DNA of 64,000 nucleotides from Butyriboletus loyo. Its lineage: Eukaryota > Basidiomycota > Agaricomycetes > Boletales > Boletaceae. The notes below the pieces were generated by a model. It had not been told where the DNA came from. It searched no databases and saw nothing but the letters and a program-made list of their open reading frames with translations. Position 1 is the stretch's first letter; every line of letters starts with the position of its first letter. The stretch spans positions 124,001 through 188,000 of the forward strand of contig JBBPSI010000011.1 in the NCBI GenBank assembly GCA_038093515.1, read 5' to 3'. A program made the translations under genes and the position numbers. This document shows, one piece after another, positions 48,065 through 58,940 of the stretch.

Positions 48065-49352
48065 ATGCAGCCATCCGATGTCATTTCCGCATTGCCTGAG
48101 AAATTCAAAAACGCACATGAATCCGGAGAACAAATCCTCTTCCCATCTGTAATCTACCAACACCAGGATATCGGTCTGGAGGTAAGATTCGTACAATGTG
48201 CTGACGCGATGTTTCATCTACCTTTCCCGAGCTAGCTTCAGTTGCGACTATGCACTGCGCTACAGAAAAAGCCAGTGGAACGGGATGCTGCAGGCCAACT
48301 CTCCCTTTCCTCGGAACCCAGTGCAGTAGCCAAAAAGGACCCCTTTGCTCCTCCTTACAATCCACATCTATACATAGGGGAACTGTCCTTGCGAGATGGC
48401 GATGATGTATCCGACTACGTCCTCCTGGTGAGTGGTCGTCGGTCGTCGTCGTCATCTTGAATCGTGACCAATCCACCTAGGTGAACAAATTTTCTGTGGC
48501 TCCCCATCATTTTGTGTTGGTGACCAAGGGTACGTGCTCGAGTACTTGTCGTGCATAACGTTCGAGATCGTCTGCCCAACTGTGATCAAAGAATTCCAGC
48601 CACAGACATCACCCCTCTTGCCGCAGGATTTGGTCCAGACATACCAACTCTTACTCGCCGCTCGACAGGCGAATATACATCTCATCGCTTTTTACAATTG
48701 TAAGTACTCCTTCCCAGGATCCAATTGAAAGACACTAGCCCGAGCAATGTATCAGGTGGGTCAATGAGCGGTGCGAGCCAACCACACAAGCATATCCAGT
48801 TCATTGAAGTTGAGAACGATGGCCCACCCATTGAAGCGTTGGCTAGGAAGACCGTACTCCAAGTGTTAGGTAACTGAATTCAAGCATGACGGCGACGAAG
48901 AATAACTGAAGGAATCGCATGTAGGGAGGCCTTTCGCGATTTCTTCGCTACCTTATGCCAATCATGTGTTCCGGTTGCCCTCTCTTTCGGGAAACCTTTC
49001 CGTAGCCGAACTGAGTCAAGCACTCTTTCCTCCCTTCTTGTCGCTTCTCGACTTGGTCATATCAACCATACGACATGACCCCGATTACCCCCCTGGCTCT
49101 CCTTCTTACAACGTCATTTTTACCTTGGAACACATGCATCTGATACCTCGACGTCACGAAGCCTACAAGGTCGAGGAGACGCAGGAACTAATCAGTGTTA
49201 ATTCACTTGGCTTCGCTGGCTTGCTGCTTGCTAAGAGCGACTCGGAACTAGAGACTATGAAAAATGAGGGAATCAGCAAAATACTTCGAGGGGTGGGTCT
49301 CGAGAGTGTGCACGAATTGCAGGTCGCTGGCACGTCACTTGAAGCTCCCTAG
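48065..49352 (+). CDS. APA2: Ap4A phosphorylase / ATP adenylyltransferase
   Basis: Apa1/Apa2 phosphorolyse diadenosine tetraphosphate to ADP and ATP and belong to the HIT-like superfamily. The start at 48065 gives MQPSDVISALPEKFKNAHES. After an intron come DPFAPPYNPHLYIGELSLRD, then NKFSVAPHHFVLVTK and PLLPQDLVQTYQLLLAARQA. The catalytic segment GSMSGASQPHKHIQFIEVEN has the histidine triad-like H-x-H-x-Q of this family. A C-terminal domain follows: YNVIFTLEHMHLIPRRHEAY, VNSLGFAGLLLAKSD and GVGLESVHELQ. Five or so short introns are needed. The enzyme is expected in cytosol or nucleus. It is complete, with all expected landmarks. Confidence 0.9.
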
Positions 49353-49542
49353 GATGTGCCTCATGCCTCATGTGTATGGTGAATAGAAGATATGTTTACA
49401 GGGTAAAGCATAGACATGGAGAAGTATCGCACAATGCTACGTCGATTAACGACCAAGGAATCCCTTGACTCTCCACAAAGAGTCAAGGGACTCAAGCTAG
49501 GGAGTAACGGCGTGAGTTGCGGGGTACTGCCATGAGACAATT

Positions 49543-50755
49543 TCATGATACCAGATGGAGGAATCCTTCCTCTCGAATGACCTGACTAACGAGGGTTTCC
49601 AGATCAATTCGAGACAGTTCATACAGAGAAGGATGCTTGCTCAGAGATGCAAGAAGCTGTGATCTCTCGTCACCCGTGTTCACCGCTCTTGATGGCTCCT
49701 GCACCGTTGTATCGGTAGAGTGCGTTGCACGTCGCGGAACAGGGGGTGGAGGCATAGCTATGTTTTGATCTGATGACGAAGGCTGTGATGAGTTTGGCAA
49801 GGAACTTTGAACTGAGTCATGACCACGGTTTCTCTGGCCGTCTTTCTGACAATCCCTGTGGGATGTCTCGGAACATGTCACGAAGGCACTGTCGTCCGAT
49901 GACAGACTCGTCGCCACCGAGGATGACGCGATAGACAAGGCTCGGTTCTCCAGAGGGTGGCCTAGCATGGTCGACGGAATTGGCCGCGAATCAACGGGTG
50001 CCGATATGGTGTTCTGACGCTCAGTCAATCCGGCGGTCTGCACAGGTGAAGGACGCGATACAGTCGTTGCAGACCGGGTCAACGAAGCCGAGAGCATCGT
50101 AGCATGTTGATTGATATGCGTCGGATGGGGATTCGCTTTGCAGGGGCAGACGGACTTGATGGCATCGATGCATTGTGATGCATCCGGTGCATCCTTGAAC
50201 GTGATCTGGAAGCGACGGTACGTCTGCCAGTGGGAGACTAGAGTCAGGGAACAACTCGTCGTAATTGGCAATGATGACTTGCTGACTGGGAACCAGGAGG
50301 AACTATCCTTGGATGCAGGTAGCGGATGCCGACCACTGCATCACGATACACTGCCTTCAGAGGAAGGCCCTGGTCCGATTGGACGACGGACGTTTGGAAT
50401 GTCGGCAAAGATGAAAAGGACAGTAGCTCCAAGTCTTCCTAAGATGAACAACATCAGGGGAATCTGCAAAGCCTATTCGCCAACAATCTGAACTGTTGCT
50501 CACGAAAACAACTTCCCTCTGATCAATATGCAAGTCGTTGGACTCTGTATGCAAGCTCCACAATATCCTGAGGCGCATAGAGACCAGCTGTCCGGACGGT
50601 GACTTTTTGGCATCCAGGATGATCCTCATGACTGGATTCGTAAAATGCTGCCATTCAGATTCGACTGGAGTGCCACTGAGAGACGACGTAGATGGGTAGG
50701 AACGAGAGTACTTGTTGAGAACATACGAAACGGTTGTGGTGATGGAGTGCGACAT
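49543..50755 (-). CDS. Rec114-like meiotic recombination protein (putative)
   Basis: Rec114 works with Mei4 to promote Spo11-dependent double-strand breaks in meiosis. Proteins of the family are poorly conserved, with a PH-like N-terminal domain, a disordered middle and a short C-terminal helical motif. Here three exons give that shape. The start at 50755 ([19 protein letters not shown]) leads to strands such as [25 protein letters not shown] and [15 protein letters not shown]. An intron then joins [20 protein letters not shown], ending SVCPC, like the last strand and helix of a PH fold. A Ser/Pro-rich linker precedes the C-terminal [20 protein letters not shown] followed by [14 protein letters not shown], which resembles the conserved Rec114 C-terminus. 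The assignment rests on pattern and partial recall of fungal homologues. An unrelated PH-fold protein remains possible. Confidence 0.5.
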
Positions 50756-50884
50756 CTCGGCGTTGAATGCACTCGAACCTGGACGAGCATGAGAGCAGTT
50801 CCACAAGTTCACAATTGCGCATGGATTTACTGTTACATACAAACAATCCGTACATACATGCAACACACAAACAACGTCGGGGAA

Positions 50885-53842
50885 TCAGTCGCAGTATGCG
50901 CCTTCGCTGGCCGGCTTTTGCGACTAAATCAGCAACGCACAGACAAGACGCATCAACATCACTCACGGCAACGTCCCTTGCATATCGGTACAGAATACCT
51001 CTTCTTTCTTTCAGCGCACTCTTACCCGAAACGTCCCATTCTTTTCTGCGCGCCGCCTTCTCATCCTCGTCTACTAGCCAATTGATGGTTCGCGACGCCG
51101 CATCTATGATGATGCGATCACCATCTTTGACGAGAGCGATAGGGCCACCCAAGAGGGCTTCAGGGACAACATGACCTGGTGAGAGTGGTCGTAAATACCC
51201 CAAGCATGATTTCAAGCTCATACGCGACATACCAATGATGAACCCTCTGGACGCCCCTGAGAATCGTCCATCAGTAATGAGAGCGGTAGAGTTACCAAGA
51301 CCAGCTCCCATCAAAGCAGCGGTGGGTCCTGTGATAAAATCTGGTGAGAGAACAATTAGAGTGGGTCACCCTCCCAAATTCACCTAACATCTATAGAAGA
51401 AAGCTTAGAGATGTAGGGTAGGCAGACCAAACAACAGACCTCAGGCATCCCAGGTGCACCCTTCGGGCCTTGGTATCTGAAGATAAGGACAGTGCCTGGT
51501 TTGACCTCTCCTTTTTCGAGAGCGGGGTAAAAGTCGTGCACACTGGTGACGAATTTAGCTTTTATTGCGGGACCCCGGAATATAGATTACCTGTCGAAGC
51601 ATTTCGCAACGCCCTGTCATCTCTGACTCAGACATTGGACTTTAGATCATACAAAACGCAAAGACGGACCTCAAATCTCAAACCTTCCTTGCTAGTCAAT
51701 TTAGCGACAGCGGTTCCGGGCGCCAAGCTCCCGCGCAAAATCGTCAAATGGCCCGTCGGTTTGATTGGGTTCTCCACTCTCTTGATGATATCCTGCGTTT
51801 TAAAGTCAAGTTCTGGCACGTCTTCGAGATTCTCTGCGAGCGTCTTTCCCGTGACAGTCATCTGACTACCATCGATCAGATCGGTGTGCTTAAGAAGATA
51901 TTTAAGCAGGGCCGGGATTCCTCCAATTTTGTGCACGTCTTCCATGTAGTACTTTCCAGAAGGCCTTGAGTCATGGTCAGTCCAAGGAACTTTACGGACA
52001 CAACTGTGTGCGTACTTGAGGTCAGCAATGTAAGGCGTTCTGTCAGAAACTTCCTGGAAGTCATCGATGGTGAGAGGTATATCAGCAGCCCGTGCGATGG
52101 CGAGCAAGTGGAGTACCTTCCTGCTATCAGATATATGAGATAGGGAGATTTGGGAGACATACTGCATTGGTTGATCCACCAAGGATATTGACGATAGTGA
52201 TTGCATTCAAGAACGACTGGCGAGTAAGAATGTCCCTAGGCTTCAAGTCTAGCTCGAGCAGACGTCTCATATATTTCGCAGCCCTGAAACATTCCTGAAT
52301 TTTTTCTGTGAACAGAGGGTGAATCACCATCTTTAACTCGAGAATATTCACTAACCTGGATAAGTCGCTGGCGTACTAGAGGAATAGGGCAAGGACATGC
52401 CCAAAACTTCGAGGGCAGAACTCATGGTGTTTGCGCTGCGTCGTCATAACAGGGCTCACGCATAACGAAATTTTCGGGATGAACTCGCTCACGTGTACAT
52501 CCCACCACAAGCACCCGCGCCGGGGCAGGAATGCCTGACCACGTCAAACCGTTCCTCGTCATTGATGAGACCAACCGCATATGCACCTGACGACCATAGG
52601 TATCACGAAAGATGAACAAAATGAAAATCCTTGTACCGTATGACTCAAAGGCGTCTGAGATGTTGACGGTGCCACCCTTATTGAATCCCATCGAGGGACA
52701 ATCGACATGACGAGTACCCACTTGGATGGTTCCACCATAAACAATTATGGTGGGACGATTGTGACGCGCGGCAGCGAGTAAACAACCAGGCATGTTCTTA
52801 TCGCATCCAGGGACGGAGATGTTGCCGTCATAATGTTGTGCCTAACAAGGTGACTTTGCGTTCGCGAGGCGACATCACCACGGCAAACATCGCTCAACTC
52901 ACCAAAGTGACCTGGCTTTGTCGTTAGCTATCGAATAGGTTTTTTCAGAAAGAGACTCACAGCCTCGATAGAGTCCGCAATCAGGTCACGACTAGGCAGC
53001 CTGTGGGGAGACGGATCGATCAAGACTCCCCACCTAGCCTTGACCATCCAATAAATACGCACGAGTAACGCATTCCTGTAAAAACAGAGATAAAGAAATA
53101 CACTTCATGGGAAGGCGTAAAACATACCGTCAGTACCCATAGTGATTGCATCGCTGGAAATCATGATGAGATTAATATCGTCGATGAGGCTGCATTGTAC
53201 AGACCTGACACCGATAGTATTGAAGAGCAAGCCAACGAGGCCCTCCTCCCTGCAACCCTCCTTGACCTTTTTCGCGAGGTCGAGCTTTTTATGGAAAGAA
53301 TCAGTCCAACTCGCGGACAAAGAACAATTGATAGAGCTCACAAGGTGCATATTACACGGATTCCCTTGATGGTAATCAAATGATTGCCTTGCAACAGAAC
53401 CTCATTTCACACTCACCCTCCCACCAGATCGGAGAGATACCGATCTACCAGAAAAAGTCAGGAGATGGGCTCGTCCTTGGAAACCCAGTTATGCGCTCAT
53501 ACCTGAGGCTTATCCATATCCTCTTCGGTCAAGCCAGTGGCGTAGACTGCGGGCAACATCATATTAGAATATACCGGCTGGAAGGGATATACGCTGCGAA
53601 CGCATGGCTTGAGCTCCACCTCGGGCCTTGCATGCACTAGTTAGTGACCCCTTTCATATCACGTTGGATGCATGCTAGTAGTATGCTCACCTTGTCCTGC
53701 GTCAGCTGACTAGAGAATTTGTTGAGCTTGACATTGCTGGAAGTCCCCACTGAGGGCTTGGAAACAGTGTGACTAGTGGTGGACGGGTTGATTGTTTGAT
53801 CTGCAGTGAAAGTTTAGGAACTTACATCTCGACGCCGGACAT
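50885..53842 (-). CDS. ILV3: Dihydroxy-acid dehydratase
   Basis: This iron-sulfur enzyme makes the 2-oxo acids of valine, isoleucine and leucine synthesis. Joined exons match the IlvD/Edd family throughout. The start at 53842 gives [20 protein letters not shown], then [14 protein letters not shown] segment typical of the CNMHL cysteine region follows, then [19 protein letters not shown], the cluster cysteines in [33 protein letters not shown] and [57 protein letters not shown] and [16 protein letters not shown] complete the core. The last exon ends PASEGAYCD after YRYARDVA, stop 50885. About fifteen short introns occur. The N-terminus is not obviously a mitochondrial presequence (no amphipathic Arg-rich helix), unlike the classical yeast enzyme. 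Confidence 0.93.
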
Positions 53843-55002
53843 GATTGTTGTACGGACGGTCGAAAGGTCGAAGGATGTGATGAGCTACTTATAACGCTCA
53901 GACCGGCCCGGCTGGAGTATCCCATGACCAGGACCGTGGACCCGGATTATCCAGATCCCATCATATTTTCTGCCCTTCACACCCACGACGGCTTCCCGTC
54001 CAAGTGAAATGTGACACCATCAACATACATTCCTCGACCAGATTTCCCCCGGTCCAACTTGGAGCGTATGGAGGAATGGGAACGGAAATCTCACGACTGG
54101 CTTACAGTGTGATGCAACACGTTAGACCGCTTTCGTCCATGAATTGTGTTTTACTGGGCAAACAATATTATACCTGATGTATTACGCTGCAAAGTTCGCC
54201 TCAGATCTCCACTAGTTTCGAATCAGACGTTCTAGAGGTACCCGGCCAGGCGTGTGCGAACACTTCCTAGGACCCGAGCTTCTGAAAAGACATGGTCCGA
54301 GACTAGATCTTCAACCGAAACCGTCGACACATTCCCGCAATCAACTTCAACTCCACCTGTGATGATGCGGGTAGCTGGGATAGCATCGAAGCATACACTT
54401 GCTGTAGACTTTGATCATTGCTCCACCAAGTCGGGGGTTTTGTCAAGCTGGATTAGGAATACAGTCGATATGCTCATACTGCATAAACCCTACACTCAGG
54501 GTGACCCAAACCTTGACTAAACCTAGCCTAGTCTCGCTTAATGGTCAATAGGAACCGTTGTTATGCATTATGAGCATATCGACTGTAGTGTTATTTGCAG
54601 TAAACCCCAAACTGAGTAGAACATAAGCGAAAGCAGTCCAAGGTTTTGGATCCAGCTGTAAGGAAAAGTCTGTGCTGACTCTGGGGCCTATCTGAGGCTG
54701 ATTGATCGGCGGCTGGGCAAAAAAATGCGAATAAGGCCTCTTCTGCATGAGCATGAGGTCGCCGGGCTGAAACATGGCAGTGACCCGACCAGTTGCTGAA
54801 TTGGCGACGAACAAGGCGAGTTGCAATAGGTCCCCGGGCAATTTGGAGCGGACACTGCGCAACCCCCTTCAGTTTCTGGCACCTCCGAGGGAATTCCGAG
54901 GTCACAGATCAAAGCTAATTGTACACCCACCGGCATGTGCATCTCTAGATACATTGGTACAAGTTTTTCCGACAGGCTGTCCATGTCAACTACGTTGCCT
55001 AT
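53843..55002. other. Long intergenic region with inverted repeat
   Basis: This 1160-base gap runs from the ILV3 start to the PEX5 stop, the longest non-coding stretch in the window. It holds the promoter of ILV3 and the 3' untranslated region of PEX5. Open frames exist on both strands (for example 54254-54520 plus and 54545-54862 minus) but none shows a recognised motif. The inverted repeat listed below lies near its middle and could mark a decayed mobile element. Confidence 0.5.
54461..54586. repeat. 26-base inverted repeat with 74-base spacer
   Basis: The plus strand at 54461-54486 reads ACAGTCGATATGCTCATACT then GCATAA. The segment 54561-54586 is its reverse complement with a single mismatch, at base 19. 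The spacer is 74 bases. A stem of this length between convergent arms is unlikely by chance in intergenic DNA. I found no terminal-repeat element, transposase frame or clear target duplication around it. Confidence 0.85.
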
Positions 55003-57400
55003 CTAGAAGTCAAAGCCGTGCTGCCGGAAAATGTCCAATGTAGAGCGACTCTCGGGTCTAACCAACTCTGCTAGGTCATTACGGCCCTTTGGAATGGGCT
55101 TTATGAGAGGAAAAAAAGATAGCGATAACGGGTCGGCTCACCATTTGTAAAAAGGCACGTCTCAAAGCAAACCAAAGTTGATCACTCGTTCGTTTATCCC
55201 CTGTCGACTCCTGCAACTGTAGAGCACTAAGAAAATGCTCCGCGGCTTCTTTGTGGGCACCGATGTTCAGACCTGTACAACCATCGGTATTTTCCAAGAA
55301 ACCAGGGCCGTCTTACTCACAGGCAACTCCGACATTGTAGATCGCACGCGTGTACGTCGGACGCAGACTTAGCGCTTCTCTATATGCACCCAGAGCTTCC
55401 TCTGGCTTGCTGCCATTGGACAAAGATGACCCAAGCCGGTTCCACAGGAGATAGTCCTGCGGGTGGGTCAGTGTTGATGACATCCCAAAAACTGCGCGGA
55501 ACCCACCTGAGGACGTTGAGACAACGCACTCTCGAAGCAATCCTTCGCACGATTGTATTCCCCTTTGTTATAAAACAGGACGCCAAGTCCCACCTGGACG
55601 TCAGGATCAACTATACCTTGATCATACTGCTGTCTTGCGAGGGACAGAAAGACATCGGTGAGGCGATCATGAGAATCCCATGTCGAATGAGACTGGATGG
55701 CTTTCTCGACGTCATCATGTATCGGGAACGTTGGGAAACGTGCACGCAACCAGCGCCAGAGCATATGGTATGATGCCCGGTCATATGATTCATTAGTGAA
55801 TGATATCGCAAGCGACTAGAAAAGGTCATCGAACCTCGTCAGTACTGCGAGAATGGCATATTCGCACCAACATGCCCGCTCCCTCTGCACCAGCGGCTTC
55901 TGCCCTCCGAACTCCTTCCTTAAGAGCGCGCATGCCCTGTTCCTCGCGCTCATCCATACTTCTTGTTTCTCCTAGAAGTATCCAAGCCTCATATCCACGA
56001 TCACCAAGTTCACCTTTCTGTATGGCAGCTTCTAATAACAGCGCGGCCTCCGACAATGATCCGTTGCGTTCCAGGAGTGCCTTCGCCTCGCTCAACGGAG
56101 ATCGGATGGATGTGGAAGGTTGCAAGAACGTATTGTTTTCCTCTGATTCAACCTCGACAGCTATACGCGGGAAGAGACGCAAAGTGAAGCTCACTGAAGA
56201 CATAATCGTCTAGAATCGGGTATCCGAGATCATCGAACTTGGGATTCACGCTGTCGGTGAATTCGCCTAATCCACTCTCCCATGCATTTTGCATCGCCCC
56301 ACCATAAGCTTGTTCCAGTTCTTCGCGCTGGGCTGTCATGAGTTGATTGAACTCCGATTCCCACTTCGCTAGATCTTCACCCTTCGATGGTGCATCGGAT
56401 TCTTGTAAATGCCGCCAGACCCTGATCAAGTGTGAGGTCACATCAACACACAAAAATTTAATTCGAATAAAAACTAACTCGGAGAATTCTGTGCTAGCTT
56501 TGGCATCTTCAGATACTGGCTCAGCGGCAGTAGAGCTGGTCTCCAATTCCACGATCCTTGCGGAACTATTTGTGTCAGTGATCGTGAGGGAGGCAACCGC
56601 CTGTGCAAATGCAGCCTCAAAGTCCGCGTCCTGGGCCTTGGCCTTTCCTTTATCCGCCGACATGGTGTGAAGAGTGGGATTGAAGCTTTGGTACAAAGTA
56701 GGGCCAGTTAGACTGGGTCCATGCATGGTCGTAGCCATAGAATAGTTGTACGGAATACCGAGACTCGTGTAAGGGCGTTGTACTTGTTGATTCGCCTCAG
56801 AAATTGCACCAAAGCAAATATTTAGTACCAGTACATACCGTCCGAGATTTGTTGCCCCGGTTGCTGTGCGGAAGATCCTGGAATGGCTTGATTGCGCACC
56901 CCACTGAACTCAGAAGCCCACGGGACTCGGGTTGCGTTGTCGGGGAATGCCGGCTGTTGCTGTTGCGGTATCCCTCTGGCCCAAGCTTGGTTGAGATCGA
57001 CCCTTCCGGTGACCTCGAGAAAGCGGGAAAGCTCGGCGTGGGGGCCTGGAGATGTGAGTGTAAGAGACGGGGCCGACGACGCCATCGGTCCTCCGAAAAA
57101 CTGCCGTGCCATCTCAACATTTTGTTCTGCAGCTTGAGCTGGCGTACTCCCCGGCAGGTGTTGTAACTGTATGAATACTTGGTGAAGATTGCAGAAATGA
57201 AAGAGATCATCGTACCCGAGACGACGAAGGTCCTCCGACCCGATCCTGATCAGTCTATGAGTGTCTGATTGCCAGATGTGGACCTGAAGAGTACACACCT
57301 GTTGCAAGCTCCTGTCGCCTTCAGTGTGCTTGAGGACTTGTGCCAACGGATTCGAAGGCACGGCGCACTCGGAGCCAGATATCAAGCCTTGTAATGACAT
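55003..57400 (-). CDS. PEX5: Peroxisomal targeting signal 1 receptor PEX5
   Basis: Pex5 binds PTS1 cargo in the cytosol and shuttles it to peroxisomes. The start at 57400 (MSLQGLISGSECAVPSNPLA) has the N-terminal cysteine that is monoubiquitinated for receptor recycling. The disordered N-terminal half has WxxxF-type Pex14-binding motifs, seen as WASEF and WESEF, and a Gln-rich patch. The C-terminal half is a TPR array: SLSEAALLLEAAIQKGELGD, GYEAWILLGETRSMDEREEQ, VGLGVLFYNKGEYNRAKDCF and YLLWNRLGSSLSNGSKPEEA. ALGAYREALSLRPTYTRAIY and LNIGAHKEAAEHFLSALQLQ follow. The last exon gives NDLAELVRPESRSTLDIFRQ with HGFDF, stop 55003. Exons are separated by short introns, one within the TPRs. It is divergent from ETF alpha. 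Confidence 0.93.
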
Positions 57401-57505
57401 GTCGATGAGGAGTGTTGCGGACGAACTCAAGAATTGTCAAATCACGTGCTTACGGAGAAGGAATCCGGGGCCGGCTCTTTCATTGTTTCCCCCTCGCCAT
57501 CTGTT
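57401..57505. promoter_or_regulatory. Compact divergent promoter, PEX5 / ETF alpha
   Basis: Only 105 bases separate the two divergent start codons, so both promoters and 5' leaders share this space, possibly extending into the other gene. No TATA box was seen. Shared control is plausible because PEX5 and ETF alpha both serve fatty-acid oxidation, but this is inference. Confidence 0.5.
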
Positions 57506-58650
57506 ATGCTCCGCATCAGAACAGCAACGTTGAGCAGGGCGCTCGTCAGAAGTTATGCCACATCTCCATCTCCATCACCACACGCGCTAGTGTTCCTGGA
57601 GCATCGTGACGGCGAACTCGACTCTGCGTCTCTTTCTGCATTAACCGCGGCTTCCCAACTTGGTGGTAAGGTGACCGGTCTCCTTGCAGGTGCCCCGGAC
57701 CAAGTCCCGGGCGTGTTAGACAAGGCAAAGAAGCATGTCTGTCCTTGCCATTCTCACAACGCCTACTAACCCGTGCATCACCGTAGGATAAAGGGACTGG
57801 ATACTGTACTCCATTCCGTCTCCCAGCAGTACTCCACGCCATTACCGGAGATTGTCGCCCCACTCTTGGAAAAGGTCCTCTCTGGCAGTTCTATGTTTAC
57901 CCACGTCGTATCAGCACACTCTTCGTCCGCTAAATCGATTCTCCCTCGAGTGGCTGCAAAACTTGATGTTCCAGCTGTGTCTGACATCACCTCAGTCGAA
58001 CATGATATTTCCTCCAACAGTACGACATTTTCGCGTCCCATTTACGCAGGAAATGCCATCTCAACGATTCGAGCATCGTCTTCGATACCCATCAAATTTT
58101 TTACCGTGCGGTCGACTGCCTTCCCCGCCGCTGCACCAGGTGAAGCAGAATCAGAAACAGAGGTCCTTGATCCTGTGGAAGTTTCCGACTCTCCATCAAG
58201 CCACATTTCCACTTTGCTAAGCAAATCCGATCGTCCCGACTTGGGGGTTGCCAGCCGAGTGGTCTCTGGTGGACGGGCACTCAAAGACGCCGAGACATTC
58301 CGAGCCACCTTGTATCCTCTCGCAGATGCACTGGGGGCAGCAGTCGGTGCTTCGCGAGCAGCTGTTGACGCAGGCTACGCAGACAACTCACTGCAAGTGG
58401 GACAAACTGGCAAGGTTGTTGCGCCTGAATTGTACATGGCACTTGGAATATCGGGGGCAATCCAACACCTCGCTGGCATGAAAGACTCTAAGCTCATTGT
58501 TGCCGTCAATAAGGTAAATCACAGCTTTCTGATGTGGCACTGTCTGACATTATCAAGGACCCCGACGCCCCAATATTCCAGGTAGCTGATGTTGGGCTTG
58601 TGGCAGACCTCTTCGAGGTCGTACCTGAGATGGTGGAGAAGTTGAAATAG
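57506..58650 (+). CDS. Electron transfer flavoprotein subunit alpha
   Basis: ETF alpha carries FAD and passes electrons from acyl-CoA and other mitochondrial dehydrogenases to ETF-ubiquinone oxidoreductase. The start at 57506 gives a basic, serine-rich leader ([20 protein letters not shown]) with no acidic residue, typical of a mitochondrial presequence. The protein then follows the family: [60 protein letters not shown], and [20 protein letters not shown] with [15 protein letters not shown], the FAD-binding signature. After the last intron the sequence [20 protein letters not shown] and [10 protein letters not shown] ends at 58650. Two introns interrupt the gene. The subunit is complete. Confidence 0.93.
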
Positions 58651-58742
58651 TGTGGTAGACTGGTATATTTGTATGTCATAAGGACGCTACGAAGCTGCAT
58701 GTTGGCGCATTTCATAGATCCTGCCCGGGGGCACCCAGAGAC

Positions 58743-58754
58743 AAAAATCAAAAA
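58743..58754 (-). terminator. Pol III terminator of the tRNA-Asp gene
   Basis: On the minus strand, two runs of five T (58750-58754 and 58743-58747) begin 18 bases after the tRNA 3' end at 58772. T runs of four or more are the usual RNA polymerase III stop. Confidence 0.65.
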
Positions 58755-58771
58755 CAAACCCCAGAGATTAC

Positions 58772-58854
58772 TCTCTGGCGGGGAGTCGAACCCCGCTCTT
58801 CCGCGTCACAGGACAAATGACAGGCGGATGTACTATCCGATATACTACCAGAGA
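58772..58854 (-). tRNA. tRNA-Asp(GTC) with a 12-base intron
   Basis: Reading the minus strand, the 7-base acceptor ends TCTCTGG and CCAGAGA pair, and the T arm reads CGGGG TTCGACT CCCCG. The D arm carries an A-box-like TAGTATATCGG and the T arm a B box. The anticodon stem TCCGC/GCGGA encloses loop CTGTCAC, giving anticodon GTC, once the 12 bases at plus-strand 58806-58817 are removed. That insertion falls between positions 37 and 38, the standard site of eukaryotic tRNA introns. The mature length is 71 bases before CCA. Confidence 0.92.
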
Positions 58855-58940
58855 CCACGCTGATGTTAGTCTGGCATGAAAATATAGTCCGGTGCGCCAC
58901 TGTGGGGTACTTGTCTGGGTGAGGCTATGGCGATGTCGGT

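Noticed and set aside
54545..54862. 105-codon minus-strand open frame after PEX5
   Set aside because: It looks mildly protein-like (for example GDLLQLALFVANSATGRV) but has no recognised family and ends in the inverted-repeat arm. Not strong enough to call as a gene.
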